Shown here one piece after another: positions 33,940 to 42,535 of a stretch of DNA of 64,000 bases (position 1 is its first letter; every line of letters begins with the position of its first letter). Position numbers and translations under genes: made by a program. Origin of the DNA: Rhodobacter sp. GTDB lineage: Bacteria > Pseudomonadota > Alphaproteobacteria > Rhodobacterales > Rhodobacteraceae. The stretch is taken from the NCBI GenBank assembly GCA_027484145.1, contig JAIXUH010000026.1, positions 1 through 64,000 of the forward strand, in the 5' to 3' direction. The notes beneath the pieces are model-generated. The model was not told the DNA's origin and did not search any database. It saw nothing but the letters and a program-made list of their open reading frames with translations.

Positions 33940-35042
33940 CACGCGGCCCCCGCTGCCTTGGTGCCGCGCACCATGCCAAAGCACCATGTGAGCATCATGC
34001 GCACCATCATGTCCAAGGCCCCGGTGAACAGGATCACAAGGCCCTGCACCACGATCCGCATCTCAATGGGAATGCTGGTCCACAGGCCCAGTTCGGCCCC
34101 GCCCTGATACAGGAACCCGAACAGCAGCGCCGCCAGAACAACGCCAAACGGGTGGTTGCGCCCCATCAGCGCCACGGCGATGCCGATGAAGCCCGCCCCT
34201 TCGGACGAGTTTTGCAGCAATCGCTCGGCCTCGCCCATCACGTTGTTCACGCTCATCATGCCCGCCAAGGCCCCGGAAATCAGCATGGTCACGATGGTGA
34301 TCTTGACCGGGTTAATCCCGGCATAGCGGGCGGCCGATTCCGATTTGCCAAAGGCGCGGATCTGATAGCCAAGCCGTGTACGCCACAGCAGCGCCCAAAC
34401 AACCCAGGCCATGAACAGCGCGATGAACAGCGTCACATTGGCCGGAACCGCCTTTTGAAACACAAGGTTGAAGATCGGCAGGTCATTCAGCGCCGGCAGT
34501 TTCGCGCCTTCGGGGAAGCGGGCCGAGGCCGGGTCCATCTGGCCTGCGGGGCGCAGCACATCGACCAGCAGGTAAACCAGCAACGCCGCTGCGATGTAGT
34601 TGAACATGATCGTGGTGATCACGATATGGCTGCCGCGCTTTGCCTGCAGATAGGCCGGAATGGCCGCCCATGCCGCGCCGAACAGTGCCGCCCCGAAGGT
34701 CGCCGCCGCCAAGGCCAAAGTCCAATGCGGCCACGGCAGGGCAAGGCAGACCAGGGCCACGCCAAGGCCGCCCAGTTGCGCCTGACCTTCGCCGCCGATG
34801 TTGAACAGGCTGGCATGAAAGGCCACGGTCACGGCAAGGCCGGTAAAGATGAAGCTGGTGGCGTAGTAAAGCGTATAGCCCCAGCCATAGGGCGAGCCGA
34901 GCGCCCCATCGACCATGACCTTGTAGGCCTCGACCGGGCTTTGCCCGATGGCCAGCAACACGATGGCCGAGATGATGGCCGCCAGCAAAAGGCTGATCAG
35001 CGGCACAAGGGCAACGTCAGCCCATCTTGGCAAACGGTCCAT
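33939..35042 (-). CDS. BMP-type ABC transporter permease 1
   Basis: A 367-residue permease with about ten hydrophobic segments. The conserved part 'FHASLFNIGGEGQAQLGGLGVAL' and the EAA-like loop 'LWRTRLGYQIRAFGKSESAARYAGI' mark the BPD_transp_2 family. It is the partner of the shorter permease downstream. It overlaps the ATPase gene by one base. Substrate by operon context is purine nucleosides. Confidence 0.92.
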   Translation of the reverse strand: MDRLPRWADVALVPLISLLLAAIISAIVLLAIGQSPVEAYKVMVDGALGSPYGWGYTLYYATSFIFTGLAVTVAFHASLFNIGGEGQAQLGGLGVALVCLALPWPHWTLALAAATFGAALFGAAWAAIPAYLQAKRGSHIVITTIMFNYIAAALLVYLLVDVLRPAGQMDPASARFPEGAKLPALNDLPIFNLVFQKAVPANVTLFIALFMAWVVWALLWRTRLGYQIRAFGKSESAARYAGINPVKITIVTMLISGALAGMMSVNNVMGEAERLLQNSSEGAGFIGIAVALMGRNHPFGVVLAALLFGFLYQGGAELGLWTSIPIEMRIVVQGLVILFTGALDMMVRMMLTWCFGMVRGTKAAGAA

Positions 35043-36613
35043 TACGCGGCCCCCCCGGATACACCGGCCATCAGCAGGCCCAGCTCTCGTTCATTCGTGG
35101 TGGCGGGGTCACGCAAGCCCATGATCTTGCCATCAAACATTACGGCAATACGGTCTGACAGGCTCATGATCTCGTCCAGTTCCACGCTCACCAGCAAGAT
35201 CGCCTTGCCCTGATCGCGCAGCGCAACGATCTGCTTGTGGATGAATTCGATGGCGCCGATATCCACCCCCCGCGTGGGCTGGCCGATCAGCAGCAGGTCG
35301 GGGTTGCGCTCAATCTCGCGCGCGACGACGATCTTTTGCTGGTTCCCGCCCGAGAAATTCTTGGCGGCAAGGGTGGCAATCGGGGGGCGCACGTCAAAGG
35401 TGGCCATCTTCTTTTCGGTATCGGCCCGCAGCGCATCATTGTCCATGAACATGGCGTTCTTCTGGTATTCGGGCGCGTTGTGATAGCCGAAGGCCACGTT
35501 TTCCCATGCGGTGAAATCAAGGATCAGGCCATAGTGGTGGCGGTCCTCGGGGACGTGGGCGATGCCCGCCGCACGGCGGCTTTGCCCGTCAGACCCGACA
35601 CCAGACAGCGGCAGTTCGGCACCGTTCAGCGTGATCCGGCCCGTGGCGCGTTCCATGCCGCCCAAGGCCGCCAGCAGTTCGGATTGCCCGTTTCCGGCCA
35701 CCCCGGCGATTCCCAGAATTTCGCCTGCGCGAATCTCGAAGCTGATGCCTTTCAGGCGTTCCACCCCGTGCTCATCGCGCACTTTCAGGTCTTGCACGCT
35801 GAGCACGACCTTGCCCGGTGCGGCAGGTTGCTTTTCCACCTCCAAGAGCACCTTGCGACCGACCATCAGCTCGGCCAGTTGCTCGGGGCTGGTCTCGACC
35901 GTCTTGACGGTGCCGACCATGGTGCCACGCCGCATGACCGAGACATTGTCGGTCGTCTCCATGATCTCGCGCAGCTTGTGGGTGATCAGGATGATGGTCT
36001 TGCCCTGATCGCGCAGCCCTTTCAGGATGCGGAACAGGTGGTCCGCCTCGGCCGGGGTCAGAACGCCTGTGGGTTCGTCGAGGATCAGGATATCGGCCTG
36101 CCGATACAGCGCCTTCAGGATTTCGACCCGCTGTTGGTGGCCCACCGACAGGTCTTCGATCAGCGCGTCAGGGTCCACATCCAGCTCATATTCGCGTGCC
36201 AGATCGGCCAGCACGCGGCGCGCCTTGCTGATCGAGGCGTTCAGCATCGCCCCGTCTTCGGCCCCAAGGATGATGTTCTCCAGCACCGTGAAATTCTGCA
36301 CTAACTTGAAATGCTGGAACACCATGCCGATGCCGGCGCGAATGGCGCTCTGGCTGTCGGGAATGGGGGTCAGTTGGCCATTGATGAAGATCTGGCCCGC
36401 GTCGGCTTTGTAAAAGCCATAAAGGATCGACATCAGGGTGGATTTGCCCGCCCCATTCTCACCGATAATGCCGTGGATCGTGCCCTTGGGCACGGCAATG
36501 TTGATTTCTTTGTTCGCCTGAACCGGGCCGAAGGCTTTGGAAATGCCCTTCAACTCGATGGCAAAGGGGGCGGCAGTTGCCTGCCGCCCCATGTTTTGTG
36601 CCTGATCGGCCAT
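35042..36613 (-). CDS. BMP-type ABC transporter ATP-binding protein
   Basis: A 523-residue double-NBD ATPase. The first half has Walker A at residues 51-58 (GENGAGKS), the signature 'LSVGHQQRVEILKAL' and Walker B 'ILILDEPTG'. The second half has a degenerate P-loop ('GVAGNGQSELLAAL') but a good signature 'NFSGGNQQKIVVAREI'. This asymmetric layout is normal for the nucleoside/ribose class (YufO-, RbsA-like). It powers uptake through the two permeases and shares one base with the neighbouring genes at each end. Confidence 0.93.
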   Translation of the reverse strand: MADQAQNMGRQATAAPFAIELKGISKAFGPVQANKEINIAVPKGTIHGIIGENGAGKSTLMSILYGFYKADAGQIFINGQLTPIPDSQSAIRAGIGMVFQHFKLVQNFTVLENIILGAEDGAMLNASISKARRVLADLAREYELDVDPDALIEDLSVGHQQRVEILKALYRQADILILDEPTGVLTPAEADHLFRILKGLRDQGKTIILITHKLREIMETTDNVSVMRRGTMVGTVKTVETSPEQLAELMVGRKVLLEVEKQPAAPGKVVLSVQDLKVRDEHGVERLKGISFEIRAGEILGIAGVAGNGQSELLAALGGMERATGRITLNGAELPLSGVGSDGQSRRAAGIAHVPEDRHHYGLILDFTAWENVAFGYHNAPEYQKNAMFMDNDALRADTEKKMATFDVRPPIATLAAKNFSGGNQQKIVVAREIERNPDLLLIGQPTRGVDIGAIEFIHKQIVALRDQGKAILLVSVELDEIMSLSDRIAVMFDGKIMGLRDPATTNERELGLLMAGVSGGAA

Positions 36614-37608
36614 CAGAATGTTGCAGCCGGGCAGGTGTTGTCCGACATGTAATCGTGCACGACCAGTTCGCCCGACTTGATCTTGGCGGCAGCGGCATCG
36701 ACAGCGGCCTGCATTTCCGGGGTCACCAGCGGCGCGTTGTTTTCGTCCATTGCGTAGCCGACTCCGTCGTTGGCAAGGCTCATCACGTTGACGCCCGGTG
36801 TCAGGGCCTCGCCTTCCTTGAACGCCGCATAAACAGCGTTGTCGACGCGCTTGAGCATCGAGGTCAGAACCTTGCCGGGGTGCATGTAGTTCTGGTTGCT
36901 GTCCACGCCGATCGACAGGATGCCTTCGTCGGCTGCTGCTTGCAGAACGCCCACGCCGGTGCCGCCAGCGGCCGCATAGATCACGTCTGCGCCTTGGGCC
37001 TTCTGGCCTTTGGCCAGTTCGGCGCCCTTAACGGGGTCATTCCATGCGGCGGGGGTGGTGCCGGTCATGTTCAGGATGACGGTCGCATCGGCCTTGGCCG
37101 CCTTGACGCCCTGCGCATAGCCGCAGCCAAAGCGGCGGATCAGCGGAATGTCCATGCCGCCGATGAAGCCGACGGTGTTTGTCTTGGACGCCATGCCCGC
37201 CATCATGCCCACAAGGAACGAGCCTTCATGTTCGGTGAACACGACCGATTTCACGTTCGGCTGTTCGACGACCATGTCGATAATGGCAAACTTGGTGTCC
37301 GGAAAGTCAGGGGCAACGGTGTTGAGCACGTCACCAAAGGCAAAGCCCGTCATCACGACAGGGTTGGCGCCCGACTCGGCCAGACGACGCAGGGCCTGTT
37401 CGCGCTGCGCTTCGTTCTGCATTTCCAGCTCTTTGTAGGTGCCGCCGGTTTCCTTGGCCCACTTTTCCGCGCCGTTGAAGGCGGCTTCGTTAAAGGATTT
37501 GTCGAACTTGCCGCCAAGGTCGAAGATGATCGCAGGTTCGGCCGCAGCCACGCCCGCGGTCAGGGCCAGCGCGCCGGCTGCGCCCAAAAGGTGCTTCATC
37601 ATGGTCAT
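36613..37608 (-). CDS. BMP family substrate-binding protein
   Basis: A 331-residue periplasmic binding protein of the BMP (basic membrane protein/Med) family. It has a signal peptide (residues 1-22, ending GVAAAEP) without a lipobox Cys, then 'IIFDLGGKFDKSFNEAAFNGAEKW', the nucleoside-binding hallmark. Other conserved parts are 'MTGFAFGDVL', 'GFIGGMDIPLIRRFGCGYAQG' and 'ADVIYAAAGGTGVGVLQAA'. The start at 37608 follows GGGAG; the 42-codon extension is rejected. It leads the importer-PNP operon and suggests import of purine nucleosides. Confidence 0.92.
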   Translation of the reverse strand: MTMMKHLLGAAGALALTAGVAAAEPAIIFDLGGKFDKSFNEAAFNGAEKWAKETGGTYKELEMQNEAQREQALRRLAESGANPVVMTGFAFGDVLNTVAPDFPDTKFAIIDMVVEQPNVKSVVFTEHEGSFLVGMMAGMASKTNTVGFIGGMDIPLIRRFGCGYAQGVKAAKADATVILNMTGTTPAAWNDPVKGAELAKGQKAQGADVIYAAAGGTGVGVLQAAADEGILSIGVDSNQNYMHPGKVLTSMLKRVDNAVYAAFKEGEALTPGVNVMSLANDGVGYAMDENNAPLVTPEMQAAVDAAAAKIKSGELVVHDYMSDNTCPAATF

Positions 37609-37803
37609 GGAGGATCTCCCGGTTGTCGTTTTGATCGTTACGTTTCTTGGTCCGGATGGCACCCCGCAAAAGGCAGGGGCGGTCCGGTTCGCCGCCAATT
37701 TAGGGCAGGACGACGGCTTAGGGTCAAGTGTCATTTGGAAGTCACGGCCTGCGATTTGATCTTTCGATCAAATTTCCGGCACGGGGATGCGCTTTCCCCT
37801 GCG
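37609..37803. other. Regulatory region upstream of the nucleoside importer
   Basis: A 195-base gap holding the likely promoter of the BMP operon (minus strand) and the 3' end of the rimI transcript. The only clear structure is the palindrome at 37754-37773. No further gene is visible. Confidence 0.5.
37754..37773. promoter_or_regulatory. Palindromic operator-like site ATTTGATC-N4-GATCAAAT
   Basis: Perfect 8-bp inverted repeat with the spacer TTTC, 146 to 165 bases upstream of the BMP gene. Its low-GC arms argue against a terminator, and no U tract follows on either strand. The spacing TTGAT-N6-ATCAA is two bases too wide for an FNR box. It may be the site of a nucleoside-responsive repressor. 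Confidence 0.4.
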
Positions 37804-38223
37804 TCAGCAGGCCCGCGAGAGGATCAACGCATCGCTGCGGGTGCCATCTGGGGCAACATAATAGCCACGCCTGCGGCCTGTTTGGGCGAATCCCGCACGG
37901 TGATACAGCGCAATCGCGGCTGAATTGTCGGCGGAAACCTCCAGAAAGGCCGTCTGGGCCTGTCGCGCACGGGCCTCTTGCAGAAATCGCCCGACAAGGG
38001 ATGCGCCAATGCCCTGTCGCCGCCGGGCAGGGTCAACGGCAAGGGTCAGCAACTCGGCCTCGCCCGCCACGGCACGGCCCAGAACAAAGCCAGCCGATTC
38101 GGACAGGGCAAACACAAGGGGCGATTGCAAAAGGCTGGCCAGTTCATCCCCCGTCCAAGGGCGGGGGGTCGTGAAACACGCGGCGTGCAGCGCGGCCATC
38201 TGTGCCAGCGTCATGTCAGGCAT
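37804..38223 (-). CDS. rimI: Ribosomal protein S18 alanine N-acetyltransferase-like
   Basis: A 139-residue GNAT acetyltransferase. The acetyl-CoA loop is 'VDPARRRQGIGASLV' and the C-terminal part 'LEVSADNSAAIALYHRAGFAQTGRRRGYY' has the conserved Asn and Tyr of RimI. It acetylates the N-terminus of ribosomal protein S18 or similar targets. The ATG at 38223 overlaps the tsaB end by 8 bases; ATG 38214 is an alternative. The tsaB-rimI linkage is conserved in many bacteria. Confidence 0.9.
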   Translation of the reverse strand: MPDMTLAQMAALHAACFTTPRPWTGDELASLLQSPLVFALSESAGFVLGRAVAGEAELLTLAVDPARRRQGIGASLVGRFLQEARARQAQTAFLEVSADNSAAIALYHRAGFAQTGRRRGYYVAPDGTRSDALILSRAC

Positions 38224-38845
38224 CAAGGATCACGGGCGGCGGGTCAGACGGGGGGGTGGCATCCGCACCGCGCAGATAAAACGGCGCAGGCCGGGGCTGG
38301 GGCACACCTGCGCGCGTGGCGGCAATCCGGGCCGTTGCTTCGGCCAACGGCACGGTTTGCGCCGCACCCGTCAGCCCCAGAAGGGCAGCCCCCGTGCCCG
38401 CAACAGGGCCGCTGATTGCCAGGCCAGACAGGTCGCACAGGGCGGCGGGGTCCGCCCCTGCCTGCGTAAAGGTCTGAACATAAACCGCATCACGGCGGGC
38501 ATCCTCGATCACGGTGATCGGGCGGGGCAGGCCGTAGGCCAAAGCCTCTAGCCGCGAGACGCCGATGGCGGGCACCCCAAGCGACAAGGACAGGCCGCGC
38601 GCGGCAGCAACAGATATGCGGACCCCGGTAAAGTTGCCAGGGCCGGTACCAACCGCGATGGCCGTCAGGTCAGACCAGCCAAGCCCCGCTTCGGCCAGCA
38701 ATTCCTGTGCAAGCGGCAGCAGACGTTCGGCCTGCCCCTTTTCCATCGTTTCTTCGCGGTTCAGGCAGCGTCCATCGCCAAAAAGCAAAGCGGCGGCGCA
38801 ATGCGCCGCCGATGTGTCGAAGGCCAGAATGATCTCAGGCCGCAA
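38216..38845 (-). CDS. tsaB: tRNA threonylcarbamoyladenosine synthesis protein TsaB
   Basis: A 209-residue ASKHA-fold protein needed with TsaD and TsaE for t6A37 formation in tRNA. It has 'ILAFDTSAAHCAAALL' at the N-terminus, 'MEKGQAERLLPLAQELL', and the diagnostic 'VGTGPGNFTGVRISVAAARGLS'. The only plausible start is TTG at 38845, overlapping the nfu end by 11 bases. TsaB lacks the metal-binding His of TsaD, as expected. Confidence 0.9.
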   Translation of the reverse strand: MRPEIILAFDTSAAHCAAALLFGDGRCLNREETMEKGQAERLLPLAQELLAEAGLGWSDLTAIAVGTGPGNFTGVRISVAAARGLSLSLGVPAIGVSRLEALAYGLPRPITVIEDARRDAVYVQTFTQAGADPAALCDLSGLAISGPVAGTGAALLGLTGAAQTVPLAEATARIAATRAGVPQPRPAPFYLRGADATPPSDPPPVILDA

Positions 38846-39398
38846 CCGGGCGAACCTCGGTCACTTCGGGGATATAGTGGCGCAGCAGGTTCTCGATCCC
38901 CATTTTCAGGGTCAGTGTGCTGGACGGACAGCCCGCGCAGGCGCCCTGCATGTGCAGATAGACAACCCCACGGTCAAAGCCATGGAACGTGATGTCGCCG
39001 CCATCTTGCGCCACGGCGGGGCGCACGCGGGTATCAAGCAGTTCCTTGATCTGGCGCACGATGTCACCATCCTCGCCCGTATGCTCGGCATGGCCGCCAG
39101 CGGCCTTGGCCTCACCATCCATCACCGGGGCGCCCGACTGGTAGTGTTCCATGATCGCGCCAAGGATGGCCGGCTTGATGTGCTGCCAGTCGGTGCCATC
39201 CACCTTGGTCACGGTCACGAAATCCGTGCCAAAGAACACGCCCGTCACATTGCCGGCCGCAAAGATGCGCTTGGCCAAGGGCGATTTCGCCGCAGCATCG
39301 GCATTGGGGAAATCGGCGGTGCCAAGGTCAAGCACGGTCTGGCCGGGCAGGAACTTCAGCGTGGCGGGGTTCGGGGTCGACTCGGTCTGGATGAACAT
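38835..39398 (-). CDS. NifU family Fe-S scaffold/carrier protein
   Basis: A 187-residue Nfu-type protein. The N-terminal Nfu domain ('MFIQTESTPNPATLKFLPG') precedes the NifU C-terminal domain with the cluster-binding CxxC (Cys154, Cys157 in GACAGCPSS). It carries a [4Fe-4S] cluster to target enzymes in the cytosol. ATG 39398 is taken at the conserved MFIQTE; upstream in-frame codons are not conserved. It is the first gene of the nfu-tsaB-rimI operon. Confidence 0.93.
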   Translation of the reverse strand: MFIQTESTPNPATLKFLPGQTVLDLGTADFPNADAAAKSPLAKRIFAAGNVTGVFFGTDFVTVTKVDGTDWQHIKPAILGAIMEHYQSGAPVMDGEAKAAGGHAEHTGEDGDIVRQIKELLDTRVRPAVAQDGGDITFHGFDRGVVYLHMQGACAGCPSSTLTLKMGIENLLRHYIPEVTEVRPVAA

Positions 39399-39472
39399 GG
39401 CTATCTCCGACAGTTCCACTCGGATATGCGCCCGACAAGGCGGCAAGTCAAGTTTGGAACCGTTCTAAGCGG

Positions 39473-39649
39473 TCACGCAAGGTCTGCGCCGTAATAGGCA
39501 TACATGGTATCCAGCGCCGTCATCGGGCGCAGGTCCGGCACGGGAAACGGCGGCGCGACAAAGTAAGCAAAGCCCGGAACCGGGGTGGCGATCGTTCGAA
39601 TCGGCGTGGCAAGCCGTTCCGGAACAAGTGTGCGAAAGATGGCAGACAT
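39473..39649 (-). CDS. Small hypothetical protein, 58 aa
   Basis: A short basic protein starting MSAIFRTLVPERL, with a Pro-rich centre (PGFAYFVAPPFPVPDLRP) and the end 'ALDTMYAYYGADLA'. AAAGGA lies 8 bases upstream of the ATG at 39649. No signal peptide, membrane helix or known motif. Similar short genes beside nfu may exist in related genomes; function is unknown. Confidence 0.55.
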   Translation of the reverse strand: MSAIFRTLVPERLATPIRTIATPVPGFAYFVAPPFPVPDLRPMTALDTMYAYYGADLA

Positions 39650-39750
39650 GGTCTTCCTTTCAGTCAACGCTCCCCCCCATCTCAAGCTGGGCAGGGGTGT
39701 TGGCTGCAGTTACCACCGGCTGCGCATGTCGCCCTTGCGCCCTGTGCAGG

Positions 39751-40122
39751 TCAGTTGACGATGGCCCACAGCACGAACAGGCTGTTTGCCCCGATCAGGC
39801 AGGCCACGGCGAAGGACCCAAGGTCCTTGGCGTCGCGGCCAAATTCCGACCATTGTGGCGACAGATGATCTACCAGCGTTTCAAAGGCGGTGTTCAACGC
39901 CTCGACCGCGATCAGGATCAGCCACAGGATGACAAAGCCGATCACCTCGGCCAGCGTCGCCCCAAAACCCAGCAAGACCGCAAGGCCGACCGCGCCGCCC
40001 AGAATCTCTTGCCGGAACGCTGACTCGCGCCACAGACGGATGGAACCGGCCAGCGAATAGCGCATCGCCGCAAAGAAATGGGCGACACCTTCGATGCGGG
40101 GCGGCTTGACCGGCTTGCCCAA
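39751..40122 (-). CDS. dgkA: Diacylglycerol kinase
   Basis: A 123-residue integral membrane kinase of the DgkA family with three transmembrane segments. It has 'SIRLWRESAFRQEI', the catalytic-region Glu of 'IAVEALNTAFETLVDHLSPQW' and 'GRDAKDLGSFAVACLIGANS'. It phosphorylates diacylglycerol to phosphatidic acid. The start is chosen at TTG 40122 because it gives the standard length (E. coli enzyme 122 residues) and has AGGG 7 bases upstream. Longer starts at 40143 or 40164 would overlap eptA. It directly follows eptA. Confidence 0.88.
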   Translation of the reverse strand: MGKPVKPPRIEGVAHFFAAMRYSLAGSIRLWRESAFRQEILGGAVGLAVLLGFGATLAEVIGFVILWLILIAVEALNTAFETLVDHLSPQWSEFGRDAKDLGSFAVACLIGANSLFVLWAIVN

Positions 40123-40126
40123 AGGA

Positions 40127-41776
40127 TCAGCCCTGCGAGCCACGGCATGGCCCGGCAAGATCAAGCGCCGGATCGCGGACTTCGGTCGTCACGTCCACAA
40201 GGCCAAGGATCGTCGAGAACATGTTGTCATGGCTGATCGGCTGGTTCGCCTGCGCGGTCAGGCAGGCATTCTTGATGCCCATCGCAGTCTGGAAACGGTC
40301 TGCCATCCAAATCACCATCGGAACCTTGATCTGTTGTTCTGGTGCCATGAACCACGGCGCACCATGCAGATAAAGCCCATTCTCGCCCAACGACTCGCCG
40401 TGATCCGAGACATAGAACATCACGGGCAGAACGTTGTCCTGACCCTGCAGAATGTCGATGGACGCGGCAAGCACGCTGTCGGTGTAAAGAATCGTGTTGT
40501 CATAAGCATTTCGCAACTCTTCCGCCGTGCATTTTGCCACTTCGGGGGTGGCGCAGGCGGGGGCGAACACGGCCTTGTCCTGCGGATAGCGCATGAAGTA
40601 GGACGGCCCGTGGCTGCCGATCTGGTGCAGCACAAGCGCGGTGTTCTGCGTGATCGACGCGGCCTTTTCGCGGATCAGGTCCAGAAAGATGCCGTCAATG
40701 CATTCGCCACGCCCGCAATAGGCCGGGTCGGCCCTGTCATGCATGAACCCCGAGGTGATGCGGTCGGCAATGTTCTTGTCGCCGGTATTGTTGTCCCACC
40801 ATTCCACCTTGAACCCCGCGTGCGTCAGCACATCCACCAGATTCTCATGCGCAAGGCCTGCGTCATAGGAATACTCTTCGCGCGTCAGGTGTGAAAACAT
40901 GCACGGCAGCGACGTGGCCGTTGCCGTGCCGCAGGATGTGACATCGGTAAAGTTCACCACGTCTCGGGTGCGCAGTTCCGGTGTCGTGTCGCGCTCATAG
41001 CCGTTCAGGCCAAAGTTCTGCGCGCGCGCGGTTTCGCCCGCCCAGATGACCAGCAAAACCGGCTTGTCTGCTGCGGCAAGGAAAGGGCCGGGGGCGGCAT
41101 CGGTGCCCAATGGCGCCGTGACGGTGGGCTTGCGCAGCATCATGGCGGCATAGCGATAAATCGCGCGGGCCGGCGTAAACGGCTGGATGGCCGAGATCAC
41201 CTCCTGATGCTCGCGCCCGGCGCCCATCAGGTTCTTGGCGTCCAGCAGGACCGACCCTGCGAACAGACCCAAGAACAGCACCAGCGACCCCGTCCACAGC
41301 GCAAAGGCCCGCACCATTCCGGCGCGGCGCAAGGGCACCAGAAGGACGGCAAGGGCAGGAAGAACCCCCAGCAGCGCAACATGAAACACAAAGGGCAGCG
41401 TGATCAGGTGCTTTGATTCCGTCACGGTGGTGGTGACGGCATTCTGAACCATGTCGCGGTCAACGGTGGTGCCAAGGGTATCTTGGTAAAAGCTGCTGAC
41501 GGCGCCCAGCACCAGAAGCAGCGCCAGAACAGGCCGCTGCAGCCAGCGCGGTGTCAGCAGAAACAGCAAAAAGGTTTGTGCCGCGAATATGGCCGTGCCG
41601 AACAGCACAACCAGAAACGGGTCATCCGGAAACACTTCGGCCAGCCGTGACCAGAAGGTGCGGTTGTGCGCGGCCATAATGAACAGGCTGACCCCCAGCG
41701 TCAGAAAGAAGGGGTTCACCTGAACCGATGTCAGCGAGTTCAACACCCGCTTCGGAAGATTTTCAAACGTGCTCAA
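40127..41776 (-). CDS. eptA: Lipid A phosphoethanolamine transferase
   Basis: A 549-residue inner-membrane enzyme with five N-terminal transmembrane helices and a periplasmic sulfatase-like domain. The nucleophile is Thr249 in GETARAQNFGLNGY. Metal ligands are in 'SDHGESLGENGLYLHG', and several Cys fit the usual disulfides. It moves phosphoethanolamine from phosphatidylethanolamine to lipid A and so leaves diacylglycerol. The TTG start at 41776 gives the usual family length (about 547); no ATG is available. Such enzymes can lower susceptibility to cationic peptides. Confidence 0.88.
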   Translation of the reverse strand: MSTFENLPKRVLNSLTSVQVNPFFLTLGVSLFIMAAHNRTFWSRLAEVFPDDPFLVVLFGTAIFAAQTFLLFLLTPRWLQRPVLALLLVLGAVSSFYQDTLGTTVDRDMVQNAVTTTVTESKHLITLPFVFHVALLGVLPALAVLLVPLRRAGMVRAFALWTGSLVLFLGLFAGSVLLDAKNLMGAGREHQEVISAIQPFTPARAIYRYAAMMLRKPTVTAPLGTDAAPGPFLAAADKPVLLVIWAGETARAQNFGLNGYERDTTPELRTRDVVNFTDVTSCGTATATSLPCMFSHLTREEYSYDAGLAHENLVDVLTHAGFKVEWWDNNTGDKNIADRITSGFMHDRADPAYCGRGECIDGIFLDLIREKAASITQNTALVLHQIGSHGPSYFMRYPQDKAVFAPACATPEVAKCTAEELRNAYDNTILYTDSVLAASIDILQGQDNVLPVMFYVSDHGESLGENGLYLHGAPWFMAPEQQIKVPMVIWMADRFQTAMGIKNACLTAQANQPISHDNMFSTILGLVDVTTEVRDPALDLAGPCRGSQG

Positions 41777-42013
41777 CGACCTTGTCCGCCTGTTTTTGGT
41801 TTGCTGCTGGAACCGCGATCTATTGGCCCGGGACAGGGGTTTCGATCCGTCAGCGGTTGCAGGACGGCACTGGAAACAGGCTCTGCAACCTAAGTTGCAG
41901 ATGGGTTTTGCGCTGAAATTTGCGAAAGGGCGTTCACTCAGATCAGTGTGGCGCTGCAAAGGCCGGCGTATCGCGCGCGGCGATCGGGCGGCCTTTCGCA
42001 GTCAAGCACTTGG

Positions 42014-42469
42014 TCAGGTGATGCTTTCCAGCCGTTCCTTGGACATCTCGCCCGGAACGATGGTGATCGGCACCGGCAGGTTGCCCGAGTTCTTGGACAT
42101 TTGCGTGACCAGCGGGCCGGGACCGGATTTGTCAGTGCCCGCCCCCAGAACCAGCACGCCGATTTCGGGGTCATCGCGCACAAGCGTCAAAATCTCGGCC
42201 ACCGCGTCCCCTTCGCGGATCACCAGATCGGGGTTCACGCCCTGTTTGTCGCGCATCCATTTGGCGAACACTTCGAAATGCGCTTCGATCCGTTCGCGGG
42301 CTTCGGCGCGCATCAGGTCGGCCACACCCATCCAGTGCTGGAATTCTTCAGGCGGAATGACGGACAGGATGGTAACCCCTCCGCCGGTATGGGCCGCGCG
42401 CAAGGCGGCAAAGCGCATCGCGTTCAGGCATTCGCGGCTGTCATCCAGCACGACGAGAAACTTCCGCAT
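42014..42469 (-). CDS. Universal stress protein family
   Basis: A 151-residue UspA-like protein. It has 'MRKFLVVLDDSRECLNAMRFA', and the C-terminal nucleotide loop reads 'VLVLGAGTDKSGPGPLVTQ', close to G-x2-G-x9-G(S/T). The ATG at 42469 has GGGGAG 8 bases upstream. The role is presumably ATP-binding stress adaptation in the cytosol; no partner gene is evident. Confidence 0.88.
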   Translation of the reverse strand: MRKFLVVLDDSRECLNAMRFAALRAAHTGGGVTILSVIPPEEFQHWMGVADLMRAEARERIEAHFEVFAKWMRDKQGVNPDLVIREGDAVAEILTLVRDDPEIGVLVLGAGTDKSGPGPLVTQMSKNSGNLPVPITIVPGEMSKERLESIT

Positions 42470-42535
42470 CTGTGATCTCCCCAACGGGGCGCATCATGCG
42501 GTTGGGCAGGGCTGCTGGCAAGCCCTGCCGCTTGG

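Noticed and set aside
37754-37773. FNR-type box
   Set aside because: The TTGAT and ATCAA halves are six bases apart rather than four.
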